From Nitratireductor kimnyeongensis (GTDB taxonomy: Bacteria; Pseudomonadota; Alphaproteobacteria; Rhizobiales; Rhizobiaceae): a stretch of 64,000 bases of DNA. The stretch lies in contig NZ_CP078143.1 in NCBI RefSeq assembly GCF_019891395.1, positions 1,650,001-1,714,000 of the forward strand, given 5' to 3'. Made by a program: the position numbers and the translations under genes. Below the pieces are notes generated by a model, which had not been told where the DNA came from, did no database searches, and was given only the letters and a program-made list of their open reading frames with translations. Positions within the stretch are counted from its first letter, which is position 1; each line of letters starts with the position of its first letter. Positions 18,365-27,734 of this stretch are shown here, one piece after another.

Positions 18365-19501
18365 ATGAAGAATCTACTAGCAGCAAGCCTGCTTGCCCTT
18401 TCGGCAAGTGTTGCCGGAAACGCCTATGCCGAACCGGTGAAAATCGGCATGATCACCACGCTTTCAGGCGGTGGCGCGGGCCTTGGCATCGACGCCCGCG
18501 ACGGGTTCATGCTCGCCATCGAGCAGTCTGGCAACAAGGAAATCGATGTCGTTGTTGAAGACGATGCCCAGAAGCCCGAACTCGCAGTCCAGATCGCCGA
18601 CAAGATGATCCAGAGCGACAAGGTGGACCTGATGACCGGCATCATCTGGTCAAACCTCGCCATGGCGGTCGTGCCATCGGCGACAGCGCAGGATGTGATC
18701 TACCTGTCAGTCAATGCCGGTCCATCGGCACTTGCCGGCGCCGGCTGCAGCCCGAACTATTTCAACGTTGCCTATCAGAACGACAATTTCCACGAGGCGA
18801 TGGGCGAGGCGGCCAACAAGGACTACAAGAAGACCTTCATCATGGCGCCCAACTATCCCGCCGGCAAGGATTCGCTGACCGGCTTCAAGCGCTTCTACAA
18901 GGGCGAACTGGCAGGTGAAATCTACACCAAGCTCGGCCAGACGGATTATGCGGCCGAGATCGCCCAGATCCGCGCTTCAGGCGCCGATTCGGTGTTCATC
19001 TTCCTGCCGGGCGGCATGGGCATCGCCTTCACGAAGCAATATGCCCAGTCGGGCGTCGACCTGCCGCTGCTTGGACCCGCATTCTCCTTCAGCCAGGATG
19101 TCCTGCCAGCCATTGGCGATGCAGCGCTTGGGGTGAAGAACACCGCCTCCTGGGCTTATGATCTCGACAACGAAGCCAACAAGGCCTTTGTCGAAGGATT
19201 TAAAGAGGCGTATGGCCGCCTGCCCTCGGTCTATGCCGCGCAGGCCTATGACACGGCGAACCTCATCCTTTCCGCGGCAGAAAAGGCAAGCGTGAAGGAC
19301 AAGGAAGCCTTCCGTGCAGCACTGAAGGAAGCGGAATTCGATTCCGTTCGCGGCAAGTTTTCCTTCAACACCAACAACCACCCGATCCAGGATTTCTATG
19401 TCCGCGAGGTGGTGAAGGATGGTGACACTCTGACCAACAAGATCGTTGGCACCGCATTCACCGACCACAAGGACGCCTACGCGGCCGAGTGCAAGATGTA
19501 G
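18365..19501 (+). CDS. Branched-chain-type ABC transporter substrate-binding protein, probable aromatic-acid binder
   Basis: The 378-residue protein has a cleavable signal peptide (SVAGNAYA-EP, near residue 22) and a type-1 periplasmic binding fold of the LivK kind (VKIGMITTLSGGGAGLGIDARDG at the N-terminus and DKMIQSDKVDLMTGIIWSN). It is preceded by GGGAG at a good distance. Permeases and ATPases of the same family follow 198 bases later. In this setting, uptake of anthranilate, kynurenine or another aromatic acid is more plausible than leucine uptake. A large inverted repeat lies between this gene and the first permease. Confidence 0.85.
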   Translation: MKNLLAASLLALSASVAGNAYAEPVKIGMITTLSGGGAGLGIDARDGFMLAIEQSGNKEIDVVVEDDAQKPELAVQIADKMIQSDKVDLMTGIIWSNLAMAVVPSATAQDVIYLSVNAGPSALAGAGCSPNYFNVAYQNDNFHEAMGEAANKDYKKTFIMAPNYPAGKDSLTGFKRFYKGELAGEIYTKLGQTDYAAEIAQIRASGADSVFIFLPGGMGIAFTKQYAQSGVDLPLLGPAFSFSQDVLPAIGDAALGVKNTASWAYDLDNEANKAFVEGFKEAYGRLPSVYAAQAYDTANLILSAAEKASVKDKEAFRAALKEAEFDSVRGKFSFNTNNHPIQDFYVREVVKDGDTLTNKIVGTAFTDHKDAYAAECKM

Positions 19502-19521
19502 GACAGCCACGCGACATCCCG

Positions 19522-19650
19522 CCCTCGTGGTTCGACAAGCTCACCATGAGGGCTGGGGTGGGGTGAGTTCTGCAACATGCACTCCATTATTGGCGTGTTT
19601 CGCCTGACGCAGCTGTTTCACCCTCATCCGAGCTTGTCGAAGGGCGAGGG
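19522..19650. repeat. Dispersed-repeat pair in inverted orientation between binding protein and permease genes
   Basis: A 31-bp copy at 19522-19552 (core TTCGACAAGCTC) and a 30-bp inverted copy at 19621-19650 (core GAGCTTGTCGAA) can pair across a 68-base loop; both carry CCCTCG and ATGAGGG ends. The sequence is of the short palindromic type scattered in alphaproteobacterial intergenic regions. A transcribed structure here could protect the upstream binding-protein mRNA or reduce read-through into the permease genes. Confidence 0.7.
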
Positions 19651-19699
19651 TGGAACGCACCTCAGTCGCCTCAAGTTCAACCCAAACAACAGCTGACCC

Positions 19700-20620
19700 G
19701 TGTCCCTAACCCTTCTCATAGAGCAGATTTTGAACGGCCTTCAGTTCGGCGTGATGCTGTTTCTGATGGCCGCCGGCCTGACACTGATCTTCGGCGTGAT
19801 GGGGCTGATCAATCTGGCCCATGGCTCGCTCTTCATGGTCGGCGCATTTGCCTGCGCGGCCGTGGCCGCGGCGACGGGCTCGTTCTGGCTTGGCCTCGTG
19901 GCCAGTCTTGCCGCGGCTGCAGCGGCTGGTGCCATTGTCGAGCTTCTGGTGATCCGGCGGCTCTACGAACGTGATCATCTCGACCAGGTGCTGGCCACCT
20001 TCGCGCTGATCCTCATCTTTTCGGAAGGCACGCGCTGGGTATTCGGCTCCTTCCCGCTCTATCTCGACATACCGCCTCTTCTCTCAGGCGCGGTGCACCT
20101 GCCCGGCGGCGCACAATATCCGATCTATCGGCTGGCCGTGATCGGGGTCGGCATCGCGGTCGCCGTGGGGCTTTATCTCCTGATCGGCAAAACACGGCTC
20201 GGCATGCGCATTCGCGCAGGTGAATCCGACCGCGAGATGATCGGCGCGCTCGGCATCGACATCGGCACACTCTACACACTCGTCTTCGCGCTCGGCGCAG
20301 CTCTTGCCGGTTTGGCCGGCGCGATGGTCGGCGCCCTGCAATCGGTGCAGGTGGGCATGGGCGAACCGGTGCTGATCCTCGCCTTCGTGGTCATCGTCAT
20401 AGGCGGTATCGGCTCGATCAAGGGTGCACTGGTGGGCTCGATCCTCGTGGGGCTGACAGAAACGCTCGGCCGCTTTTTGCTGCCGCATCTCTTTGGCCTG
20501 TTCATGGCCAATTCCGAAGCTGCCACGGTCGGTGCGGCGCTCGCCTCCATGCTGATCTATATCGTCATGGCCCTCATCCTCGCTTTCAGGCCACAGGGCC
20601 TGTTCGCGGCAAATGCGTGA
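19700..20620 (+). CDS. Branched-chain-type ABC transporter permease (LivH-like)
   Basis: A 306-residue integral membrane protein with the LivH pattern: LNGLQFGVMLFLMAAGLTLIFGVMGLINLAHGSLFMVGAF at the N-terminus, multiple hydrophobic helices, and the EAA-like loop GESDREMIGALGIDI. It starts with GTG at 19700. It should form the membrane channel with the LivM-like protein that follows, taking substrate from the binding protein encoded upstream. Predicted cargo is an aromatic acid from context. Confidence 0.88.
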   Translation: MSLTLLIEQILNGLQFGVMLFLMAAGLTLIFGVMGLINLAHGSLFMVGAFACAAVAAATGSFWLGLVASLAAAAAAGAIVELLVIRRLYERDHLDQVLATFALILIFSEGTRWVFGSFPLYLDIPPLLSGAVHLPGGAQYPIYRLAVIGVGIAVAVGLYLLIGKTRLGMRIRAGESDREMIGALGIDIGTLYTLVFALGAALAGLAGAMVGALQSVQVGMGEPVLILAFVVIVIGGIGSIKGALVGSILVGLTETLGRFLLPHLFGLFMANSEAATVGAALASMLIYIVMALILAFRPQGLFAANA

Positions 20621-20630
20621 GGGTGCAGTC

Positions 20631-21602
20631 ATGACACGCGAAACAGTCTTCAGCATCCTTATCGTCGCCGGCCTGCTTGCGGCAGCCTTCATCGCGCAGG
20701 CCATCGGCGAGACCTTCTACATCACGCTGGCGACCCGCATGGCGATCCTCGGCCTTGCCGCCACCGGTCTCAACATCGCGCTCGGCCTGGGCGGTCTGGT
20801 CTCCTTCGGCCATGCCGCGTTCTTCGGCATTGGCGGTTATGCCGCGGGCATTCTGGCCACACACGCCTTCAACAGCGAGCCGCTTCTCTTTGGCCTGCCA
20901 GGCACCAACCAGATGATCGTCATCTGGATCACTGGTGCCATTGCTGCCGCACTGGTGGCGTTGCTCATCGGCCTGATTTCGCTCAGAACCTCCGGCGTCT
21001 ATTTCATCATGATCACCCTCGCCTTCGCGCAGATGATCTACTATTTCGCAATCTCCTGGCCGGCCTATGGCGGTGAGGATGGCCTGTCGATCTATGTTCG
21101 CAATGCCTTCCCGGGCACGAACACATTGGCACCGATGAGCTTTTTTCTCATCTGTTTTGGCCTGCTCGTGCTTGGCCTCCTGCTTTTTGGATTGCTCCGC
21201 GATTCCCGTTTCGGTGCCGCACTTCAGGCCGGGCGACAGAACGAGACGCGGCTTGCCGCCGTCGGCATCGGCCCTTTCAGGGTGCGGTTAGTGGCCTTCG
21301 TCCTGTCCGCCATGTTGACGGCGCTCGCCGGAGCGCTCTTTGCCGATCTCAACCGCTTTGTCAGCCCGTCCATGTTTTCCTGGCACATGTCAGGCGAGCT
21401 GATCGTGCTGATCATCATCGGCGGCGTCGGGCGTCTCGCAGGGCCGTTGACCGGGGCCATCGTTTACGTCCTTTTCGAGTTCGCGCTGGGCGGCATCACC
21501 GAGCACTGGCAGTTCTTTCTTGGCCTCATCCTTCTGGCCGTGGTGCTGTTTGCCCGCGGCGGCATGATGGGCCTTCTTGCCGGGAGGGCGCGTCATGGCT
21601 GA
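20631..21602 (+). CDS. Branched-chain-type ABC transporter permease (LivM-like)
   Basis: A 323-residue membrane protein with the LivM signature (RMAILGLAATGLNIALGLGGLVSFGHAAFFGIGGYAAG and RTSGVYFIMITLAFAQM). I chose the ATG at 20631, preceded by GAGGGTG, ten bases after the livH-like stop; another in-frame ATG at 20613 would overlap that gene. The 3' end overlaps the start of the ATPase gene. It pairs with the preceding permease. Confidence 0.88.
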   Translation: MTRETVFSILIVAGLLAAAFIAQAIGETFYITLATRMAILGLAATGLNIALGLGGLVSFGHAAFFGIGGYAAGILATHAFNSEPLLFGLPGTNQMIVIWITGAIAAALVALLIGLISLRTSGVYFIMITLAFAQMIYYFAISWPAYGGEDGLSIYVRNAFPGTNTLAPMSFFLICFGLLVLGLLLFGLLRDSRFGAALQAGRQNETRLAAVGIGPFRVRLVAFVLSAMLTALAGALFADLNRFVSPSMFSWHMSGELIVLIIIGGVGRLAGPLTGAIVYVLFEFALGGITEHWQFFLGLILLAVVLFARGGMMGLLAGRARHG

Positions 21603-22344
21603 TCCCATTCTCGACATTCGAGACCTGAAGAAGCGTTTTGGCGCATTGCAGGCGACCGATGGGGTAAGCCTCGATCTCAAGCCTGGCGAGATCCACGCGC
21701 TGATCGGCCCCAATGGCGCCGGCAAATCGACCCTCATCCACCAGATTGCCGGCTCACTCAAACCCGACAGTGGGGAGATCCGCTTCGAGGGCCGCGATGT
21801 GAAACCGCTCGATGTAGCGGCCCGCGCGCGGCTTGGCATGGGGCGCACATTTCAGGTCTCTTCGCTGGCGCCGGAGTTTTCAGCCCTGCGCAATGTCATG
21901 CTGGCAGTACAGGCCCGGCAGGGTTCCAGCTTCCGGTTTTTCCGGCCCGTCATGCACGACCGCAGCCTGACGGAACCTGCACATGAGGCGCTCGACCGTG
22001 TCGGTCTTGCTGATCGCGCCCAGATATCGGCGGCCGAACTTTCCCATGGCGAAAGGCGGCAGCTCGAAATCGCGATTGCGCTGGCGCTGGGGGCAAAGGC
22101 CTTTCTGTTGGATGAACCCATGGCGGGCATGGGGCCTGAAGGCTCGCAGGCACTCACCGGTTTCCTTGATGGCCTTCGGGCAGAGGCACCGATTCTTCTG
22201 GTCGAGCACGACATGGACGCGGTCTTCGCACTGGCCGACCGCATTTCGGTTCTCGTCTATGGGCGCATCATCGCCACCGGCAAAGTTGACGAAATCCGCA
22301 ATCATCCCGCCGTGCGCGAAGCCTATCTGGGAGATGGCGCATGA
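21595..22344 (+). CDS. Branched-chain-type ABC transporter ATPase (LivG-like)
   Basis: A 249-residue ATPase with Walker A GPNGAGKST, the signature region LSHGERRQLEIA, Walker B AFLLDEPMAGMG and the switch His in LVEHDMD. It begins inside the end of the permease gene, and its stop overlaps the next ATPase start (ATGA). The second ATPase (LivF-like) completes the heterodimer. The signature has LSHGE rather than LSGGE, which is common in LivG proteins. Confidence 0.9.
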   Translation: MADPILDIRDLKKRFGALQATDGVSLDLKPGEIHALIGPNGAGKSTLIHQIAGSLKPDSGEIRFEGRDVKPLDVAARARLGMGRTFQVSSLAPEFSALRNVMLAVQARQGSSFRFFRPVMHDRSLTEPAHEALDRVGLADRAQISAAELSHGERRQLEIAIALALGAKAFLLDEPMAGMGPEGSQALTGFLDGLRAEAPILLVEHDMDAVFALADRISVLVYGRIIATGKVDEIRNHPAVREAYLGDGA

Positions 22345-23027
22345 AGCTGCTCGAGATTCGGGATCTGAAAACCTTCTACGGCAAGTCCCAGGCGCTCTTC
22401 GGCGTTGATCTTTCAGTCGAAGAGGGTGAAGCAGTCGCTCTCATGGGCCGCAACGGTATGGGCAAGACGACGACCATCCGCTCCGTCTGCCACCTCACGC
22501 CCGCGCAGTCCGGCGGCATAAAATTCGCCGGCAAGGACATCATGCGCATGAAGCCGCACCGGATCGCGCGATTGGGTGTCGGGCTGGTGCCGGAAGGCCG
22601 CCGCTGCTTCCCCAATCTGACGGTGGAGGAGAACATCCTCGCCGCCGCCCGACCGGGAAAATGGATGCTCGATGGCGTGAACACGCTCTTCCCGCGCCTG
22701 GCAGAGCGGCGCGACCAGTATGCGAACACGCTCTCGGGCGGCGAGCAGCAGATGCTTGCCATAGGCCGGGCGCTCGCCACCAATCCGCGCCTCCTCATTC
22801 TCGACGAAGCGACCGAGGGTCTCGCCCCGGTGATCCGGCAGGACATCTGGCGCGCTATCCGCACCATCCGGACGGAGGGACAGTCGATCCTGATCGTCGA
22901 CAAGACGCTCAGTGAGCTTCTGCCCGTGGCGGACCGCTGCGTCATTCTCGAAAAAGGCCGCACCGCGTGGACCGGTGCACCCTCAGCACTCACGGACGAG
23001 CTCCAGGAGCGCTTTCTCGGCGTGTGA
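22341..23027 (+). CDS. Branched-chain-type ABC transporter ATPase (LivF-like)
   Basis: A 228-residue ATPase with Walker A GRNGMGKTT, signature LSGGEQQML, Walker B LLILDEATEGLAP and a C-terminal LVDKTLSELLPVADR. The usual switch histidine position is a Lys (IVDKTL) as is frequent in some LivF proteins of aromatic-acid importers. Start overlaps the livG-like stop. Last transporter gene of the operon; the Rid gene follows after 34 bases. Confidence 0.9.
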   Translation: MKLLEIRDLKTFYGKSQALFGVDLSVEEGEAVALMGRNGMGKTTTIRSVCHLTPAQSGGIKFAGKDIMRMKPHRIARLGVGLVPEGRRCFPNLTVEENILAAARPGKWMLDGVNTLFPRLAERRDQYANTLSGGEQQMLAIGRALATNPRLLILDEATEGLAPVIRQDIWRAIRTIRTEGQSILIVDKTLSELLPVADRCVILEKGRTAWTGAPSALTDELQERFLGV

Positions 23028-23061
23028 CCACGCCCTTGTTCCCAAGCATGAAGGAAATAGC

Positions 23062-23469
23062 ATGACTGTCCCGCTTCACCAGATTCTCCAGCCCGAGAAC
23101 TGGGTTCCCGCCAAGGGGTACTCCAATGGAGTGATCGCAAAGGGCCGCACCATTTTTCTTGGAGGCCAGATTGGCTGGAACAGCGAACAGGTGTTCGAGA
23201 CCGACGATTTCATAGGTCAGGTACGGCAAGCGCTGGAGAACATCGTCACGCTGCTGAAAGAGGCCGGTGCCGGCCCGGAGCATGTGGTGCGGCTCACCTG
23301 GTTCATCACCGACAAGCAGGCCTATGGCAGCCGACTGCGAGAGCTCGGCGAGGCCTATCGCTCCGTCATGGGCCGCAACTTCCCGCCCATGAGTGTCGTC
23401 CAGGTTACGGCGCTTATAGAGGATGAAGCGAAGGTGGAAATTGAGGCTACGGCCGTCCTGCCGGATTAG
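23062..23469 (+). CDS. Rid family protein (YjgF/YER057c/UK114), Arg105-lacking subgroup
   Basis: From ATG at 23062 (preceded by GAAGGAAATAG) the protein is 135 residues and shows the Rid trimer fold elements: NGVIAKGRTIFLGGQIGW, a central helix, VVRLTWFITD, and KVEIEATAVL at the end. RidA enzymes hydrolyse reactive enamines and imines using an arginine before the last strand; here the aligned residue is Met110 (FPPMSVVQV), so it belongs to a subgroup without that residue and may have another activity. As the last gene of the anthranilate operon it could act on an enamine CoA ester formed by the monooxygenase/reductase, but the missing Arg weakens that idea. Confidence 0.82.
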   Translation: MTVPLHQILQPENWVPAKGYSNGVIAKGRTIFLGGQIGWNSEQVFETDDFIGQVRQALENIVTLLKEAGAGPEHVVRLTWFITDKQAYGSRLRELGEAYRSVMGRNFPPMSVVQVTALIEDEAKVEIEATAVLPD

Positions 23470-23490
23470 CCTATACTCCAACATCGTTTT

Positions 23491-23564
23491 CGCCTCTCCC
23501 CCACAACCACCAGATGGGGGAGAGGCGCTCCGTGTGAGCCGGCAAATAGGGGTGGGCTCACACG
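23491..23564. terminator. Two strong hairpins between convergent genes
   Basis: The first stem is CGCCTCTCCCCC (23491-23502) with GGGGGAGAGGCG (23516-23527), 12 perfect pairs. The second is CGTGTGAGCC (23531-23540) with GGCTCACACG (23555-23564), 10 perfect pairs. They lie between the convergent rid and sitD genes and probably end transcription from both sides. The first stem resembles rhizobial palindromic repeats, and neither has a long T run. Confidence 0.6.
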
Positions 23565-23568
23565 GGAT

Positions 23569-24435
23569 TCAACCGGCGGCCCCTGTGTCCGCAAGCCGCG
23601 CCGCATCCTCCCGCGCATTGCGACGCAGTGTGTGGACGAACGCGGCCAAGAAGAGAACCGTCATCAAGAGCACGATCGTCGGCGCTGGCGCGCTATCGAG
23701 GAAGAAGCTGAGATAAACGCCAAAGAACGACGAAAAAAGCGCCACTGCCAGGCTGACCAGCAGCATCTTGTCGAACCGCCTGACCAGCAGAAAGGCAACT
23801 GCCCCCGGCCCGATCAGAAGCGCAATCGCCAAAATGATCCCTACTGCCGTTAACGCTGCCACGATGGTGAGCGAGAGGATGGACAACAGCCCGTAATGGA
23901 GCATCCGCACCGGCAGGCCGATCGCCTTGGCGTGCTGCCCATCGAACGCATTCAGAAGCAGATCCCGTCGAAACAGCAGGATCGCCACGCAAACGAAAAG
24001 TGCGATGATCCCCGTCTGCACGATATCGCCCCAAGTCACGCCCAGCATGTCACCAAACAGGATGTGGTCGAGATGCACTTCCGTCTGAATTTTGGTGTAG
24101 AGCAAAAGGCCAAGCCCGAACATGCCGGAGAAGACCACGCCCATGATCGTGTCTTCTTTCACCCGACTGTTCTCCTTCAGATAGCCGATGCCCACAACGC
24201 AGGTCATGCCGGCGACGAAGGCACCGATGGCGAAAGGTATGCCGATGATATAGGCAATCACAACGCCGGGCAGCACCGCATGGCTCACCGCATCACCCAT
24301 CAGCGACCAGCCCTTGAGGACCAGAAAACAGGACAGCAGCGCCATCGGTGCCGCGATCAGCACCGAGATGATGAATGCCTGCTGCATGAAGGGAAAAGCG
24401 AAAGGTAGCATCAGCGTCTCTAGAAAGCTGTTCAT
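23569..24435 (-). CDS. sitD: Manganese/iron ABC transporter permease SitD
   Basis: From the ATG at 24435 (overlapping the sitC stop as ATGA) the protein is 288 residues, an ABC-3 family membrane permease: FPFMQQAFIISVLIAAPMALLSCFLVLKGWSLMGDAVSHAVLPGV, then several helices including VAALTAVGIILAIALLIGPGAVAFLL. A longer open frame continues upstream to 24750 but only inside sitC. It is last of sitABCD, and works with SitC as the second half of the inner-membrane channel for Mn2+ or Fe2+. Confidence 0.88.
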   Translation of the reverse strand: MNSFLETLMLPFAFPFMQQAFIISVLIAAPMALLSCFLVLKGWSLMGDAVSHAVLPGVVIAYIIGIPFAIGAFVAGMTCVVGIGYLKENSRVKEDTIMGVVFSGMFGLGLLLYTKIQTEVHLDHILFGDMLGVTWGDIVQTGIIALFVCVAILLFRRDLLLNAFDGQHAKAIGLPVRMLHYGLLSILSLTIVAALTAVGIILAIALLIGPGAVAFLLVRRFDKMLLVSLAVALFSSFFGVYLSFFLDSAPAPTIVLLMTVLFLAAFVHTLRRNAREDAARLADTGAAG

Positions 24436-25307
24436 GCGCCGATCTCCTGCGTATCGCCTTCCAGCGCTTCTCGCGCGCGTCGCCGCGAGGCCAGAAGCCC
24501 GTGCTTCGGCGCGAAGATGAAGGCTGTCAGAAATGCAAGTGTCTGCAGCACCACGATGATCCCGCCCGTCGCCCCATCGAGAAAGTAACTCGTATAGGCT
24601 CCCACACAACTGGAGAGCGCGCCGATCGCCACCGCGATGGCGACGAGCCGCGGAAACCGGTCCGTCAGGAGATAAGCCGTTGCCCCGGGGGTCACCACCA
24701 TGGCGATCACGAGAAACGCTCCCACCGTCTGCATGGCGGCCACCGTGCACGCGCTCAGAAGCGTGAAAAACACGAACCGTAGAAATCCCGGATTGAGCCC
24801 GATGGAGCGTGCATGGTTCTCATCAAAGAAGGCGACCATCAGGTCCTTCCATTTGAAGGCAAGAACAAGCAACGTAACAGCAGAAATGATGACGAGTTGC
24901 AGCGTGTCCGATGGCGTGATGGCAAGAATGTTGCCAAGAACGATGGTCTGTATGTTCACAGCCGCCGGTGACAGCGAAACCATGAACAGTCCGAGCCCGA
25001 AAAATGAGGTGAAGATCAGGCCGATGATGGCGTCCTCGCGCAGTTTGGTGCGCTGATTGAGAAAGAACATCGCACCGGCCGCAAGCCCGCCGGCAAAGAA
25101 AGCGCCGATGGAAAACGGCAGGCCCAGCATGTAGGCCCCGGCCACGCCCGGCACGATGGAATGGGAAAGCGCATCGCCGATCAGCGACCAGCCCTTGAGC
25201 ATCAGATAGGCGGAGAGGAAGGCACAGACACCGCCCACCAGCGCGCTCACCCACATGGCGTTGACCATGTATCCGTAGGAAAATGGTTCGAGCAAATAGG
25301 CGCTCAT
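24432..25307 (-). CDS. sitC: Manganese/iron ABC transporter permease SitC
   Basis: A 291-residue ABC-3 permease with [55 protein letters not shown] and [22 protein letters not shown]. It overlaps sitB upstream and sitD downstream by four bases each, so translation of the four genes is coupled. The two permeases are related but clearly distinct, as in SitABCD systems rather than ZnuABC, which has one permease gene. Confidence 0.88.
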   Translation of the reverse strand: MSAYLLEPFSYGYMVNAMWVSALVGGVCAFLSAYLMLKGWSLIGDALSHSIVPGVAGAYMLGLPFSIGAFFAGGLAAGAMFFLNQRTKLREDAIIGLIFTSFFGLGLFMVSLSPAAVNIQTIVLGNILAITPSDTLQLVIISAVTLLVLAFKWKDLMVAFFDENHARSIGLNPGFLRFVFFTLLSACTVAAMQTVGAFLVIAMVVTPGATAYLLTDRFPRLVAIAVAIGALSSCVGAYTSYFLDGATGGIIVVLQTLAFLTAFIFAPKHGLLASRRRAREALEGDTQEIGA

Positions 25308-26209
25308 TTTCTGTCACCCGCTCCCGATGCCCCTTCCTCGTCACCATATATGACGAAGGGCCGCTCATCGTCTGTCAGAACCGTCAGCCGGCGGGAATCC
25401 TCTTCCGCGTCTTCATGCAGGTCGGCTCCGGCCAGCGTGAACTGGCGCAGCACGCCACCAAACGCCTTCTCCAGATTGCCTCGGGTAAAGACTTCCGGTG
25501 TCAGCCCGGAAGCCAGCACCGTGCGGTTGATCAGGACGGTCCGATCGCAAAAGCGGGGCACGCTGCCCAGATTGTGCGTCGAGACCAGCATGACATGACC
25601 TTCCTCCCGCAGCGCCTTCAGAAGCGCGATGATGGATTCTTCCGTGCGGACGTCAACGCCGGTAAACGGTTCGTCGAGCAGGATAACCCGCCCTTCCTGT
25701 GCCAACGCACGTGCCAAAAAAACACGTTTTTTCTGACCGCCCGATAGTTCACCGATCTGTCGCTTCCTGTAATCGGCCATCCCTACGCGCTCGAGCGCGG
25801 AAGCGACCATTTCATGGTCCTGTCGGCGCGGCCATCGCATGAAGTTCATGTGGCCGTAGCGCCCCATCATCACGACGTCTTCGACCAGGACCGGGAAATT
25901 CCAGTCCACCTCTTCAGCCTGCGGAACATATGCTACGACATTGCGCTTGAGCGCGCGGCCGGCCGGCTGGTCCAGAATTGAGACCTGCCCACGAGCGAGC
26001 GGGACAAAGCCCATGATCGCCTTGAAGAGCGTCGATTTTCCGCTGCCATTGACGCCGACAAGCGCCGCGATCGTTCCGGTTGGGATCGAGAAACTGGCAT
26101 CTCGTAACGCCGTGTGACCGTTCCGATAGGTAACGGTCACATCCTGAACGTCGATGCCGGCAGACTGTGCTGCCGGCTTTCTGTTCTTTTTGATCACGGG
26201 TGCGTTCAT
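25304..26209 (-). CDS. sitB: Manganese/iron ABC transporter ATPase SitB
   Basis: A 301-residue ATPase with Walker [10 protein letters not shown], signature LSGGQKKRV, Walker [13 protein letters not shown] and switch His in STHNL. A charged C-terminal tail (about 255-301) extends beyond the usual ATPase core. It overlaps sitA (stop within its start) and sitC. It energises import of Mn2+/Fe2+ through SitCD. Confidence 0.9.
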   Translation of the reverse strand: MNAPVIKKNRKPAAQSAGIDVQDVTVTYRNGHTALRDASFSIPTGTIAALVGVNGSGKSTLFKAIMGFVPLARGQVSILDQPAGRALKRNVVAYVPQAEEVDWNFPVLVEDVVMMGRYGHMNFMRWPRRQDHEMVASALERVGMADYRKRQIGELSGGQKKRVFLARALAQEGRVILLDEPFTGVDVRTEESIIALLKALREEGHVMLVSTHNLGSVPRFCDRTVLINRTVLASGLTPEVFTRGNLEKAFGGVLRQFTLAGADLHEDAEEDSRRLTVLTDDERPFVIYGDEEGASGAGDRK

Positions 26210-27099
26210 TGCCGGGTCAGCCCTTCGGCGATCGTTTCGCTCGTGACCCGAAGAAGATCCAGATAGGTGGGGACTTCGCCGCTCTCGTCGCTCAGCGAGT
26301 CGACATAAAGGACACCACCATACTTCGCACCGGTTTCACGCGCCACCTGCTTTGCCGGATCCGGCGATACTGTGCTTTCGCTGAAAACGGCCGGCGCCCC
26401 GGTTTCCCTGATCTGGTCGATCACATGGCGCACCTGCTGCGGCGTGCCCTGCTGATCGGCATTGATGGGCCAGATGTAGAGCTCCTTCAAACCGAAGTCG
26501 CGGGCCAGATAGCTGAATGCACCTTCACTGGTGACAAGGACCCGGTGGTCCTCAGGAATTTTGGCCAGTCGTTCACGGATCGGGTCCACGACCCCCTTGA
26601 TCTGTGCCTTGTAGGCCTCGGCATTCTTCGCATAGACCTCGGCATTCTCCGGATCATGCTTGGAAAACGCGTCGCGGATGTTGTCGACATAGGTCAGCGC
26701 ATCGCTCGGCGACATCCAGGCGTGCGGATTGGGCTTGCCCGTATAGGGCCCATCGCCAATGCTCATCGGCTCCACGCCTTCCGAAACCACCACGCTCGGC
26801 ACATCCTTCAGATTGCGGAAGAAGCGCTCGAACCAGAGTTCGAGATTGAGCCCGTTCCACAGAATGAGGTCGGCATCCTGAGCGCGCAGAATATCGCCCG
26901 GTGTCGGCTGGTAATTGTGGATCTCGGCATTCGGCTTGGTGATCGATTCGACCAACGCCGCATCGCCTGCAACATTGCGCGCCATGTCGGCAATGACGGT
27001 GAAAGTTGTGACCGCCTTGAAACGCTCGTCCTTAGCAAAGGCGGAGGTCGCGGCGAGTGCCGCGACGATGAAAGTGGCCAATCCCTTGGCTAAACCCAT
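26206..27099 (-). CDS. sitA: Manganese/iron ABC transporter substrate-binding protein SitA
   Basis: From ATG at 27099 (ribosome site AGGGG seven bases upstream) the protein is 297 residues with a signal peptide ending near SAFA-KD. It is a cluster A-I metal-binding protein. Likely ligands are the His of [12 protein letters not shown], the His of NPHAW, the Glu of TSEGAFSYL and the Asp of [10 protein letters not shown]: two His, one Glu, one Asp, the set seen in Mn/Fe-type rather than Zn-type binders, and there is no His-rich loop. It is first in sitABCD and divergent from a Mur-like regulator, with a perfect palindrome between them. Confidence 0.9.
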   Translation of the reverse strand: MGLAKGLATFIVAALAATSAFAKDERFKAVTTFTVIADMARNVAGDAALVESITKPNAEIHNYQPTPGDILRAQDADLILWNGLNLELWFERFFRNLKDVPSVVVSEGVEPMSIGDGPYTGKPNPHAWMSPSDALTYVDNIRDAFSKHDPENAEVYAKNAEAYKAQIKGVVDPIRERLAKIPEDHRVLVTSEGAFSYLARDFGLKELYIWPINADQQGTPQQVRHVIDQIRETGAPAVFSESTVSPDPAKQVARETGAKYGGVLYVDSLSDESGEVPTYLDLLRVTSETIAEGLTRQ

Positions 27100-27173
27100 G
27101 AATATCCCCTGAAACACTTCGATCTGCTGTGACTACCTGAAGCTAGGCTGAATTTGACAACTCGTCAATGCAA

Positions 27174-27190
27174 TTGCAAATCGTTTGCAA
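27174..27190. promoter_or_regulatory. Mur-box-like palindrome between sitA and mur
   Basis: TTGCAAATCGTTTGCAA is a perfect palindrome (7-bp arms, 3-base centre) located 75 bases before sitA and 105 bases before the divergent regulator. TGCAA-rich palindromes upstream of sitABCD are the known targets of the manganese-responsive regulator Mur in rhizobia, so manganese repression of sit transcription here is very likely. Confidence 0.75.
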
Positions 27191-27294
27191 TAAAAAAGTT
27201 GAACCCTTGAAAATGTGGGGTTTTCTGAGGAGAAACTTGAGTGCGAACAGATGGAATCTTTGCAACTGATTGTCATCTGGCGCATAGTCGGCCC

Positions 27295-27726
27295 ATGAAC
27301 CAGCACGCCAGCCACAAGCCGGATTACGAGAAGGAACTGCGCCGCGCCGGCGTTCGCATCACCCGGCCGCGCAAGATCATTCTGCGCATTCTCACGGAGA
27401 CCGACGATCATCCGGACGCCATGGAAATTTTCCAGCGTGCTTCAGCCATCGATCCGAGCATCTCGCTGTCCACCGTCTACCGCACCATGAAATTGCTGGA
27501 GGAGATGGGAGCGATCCACCGCCATGCCTTTGAGGGCGGCCGGGCCCGTTTCGAACAGGCCGATGGCGAGCATCACGATCACCTGATCGACATCGACACG
27601 GGCGACGTGATCGAGTTCCATTCAGACCGGATCGAGGCATTGCAGGAAGAGATTGCGCGCGCTCTGGGCTACGACATCGTGCATCACCGGTTGGAGCTTT
27701 ACGGCAGAAAGCGCAGGAAATCCTGA
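27295..27726 (+). CDS. mur: Manganese-responsive Fur-family regulator Mur
   Basis: From ATG at 27295 the protein is 143 residues. It has the Fur winged-helix domain ([39 protein letters not shown]) and dimerisation/metal domain ([25 protein letters not shown] and [12 protein letters not shown]). The HHDHLID signature and overall sequence match alphaproteobacterial Mur proteins, and the divergent sitABCD genes are the classic Mur target. The longer reading from 27241 would add 18 residues that overlap the regulatory region. A Zur or Irr identity is less likely from the sequence. Confidence 0.85.
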   Translation: MNQHASHKPDYEKELRRAGVRITRPRKIILRILTETDDHPDAMEIFQRASAIDPSISLSTVYRTMKLLEEMGAIHRHAFEGGRARFEQADGEHHDHLIDIDTGDVIEFHSDRIEALQEEIARALGYDIVHHRLELYGRKRRKS

Positions 27727-27734
27727 TCCCTGAG

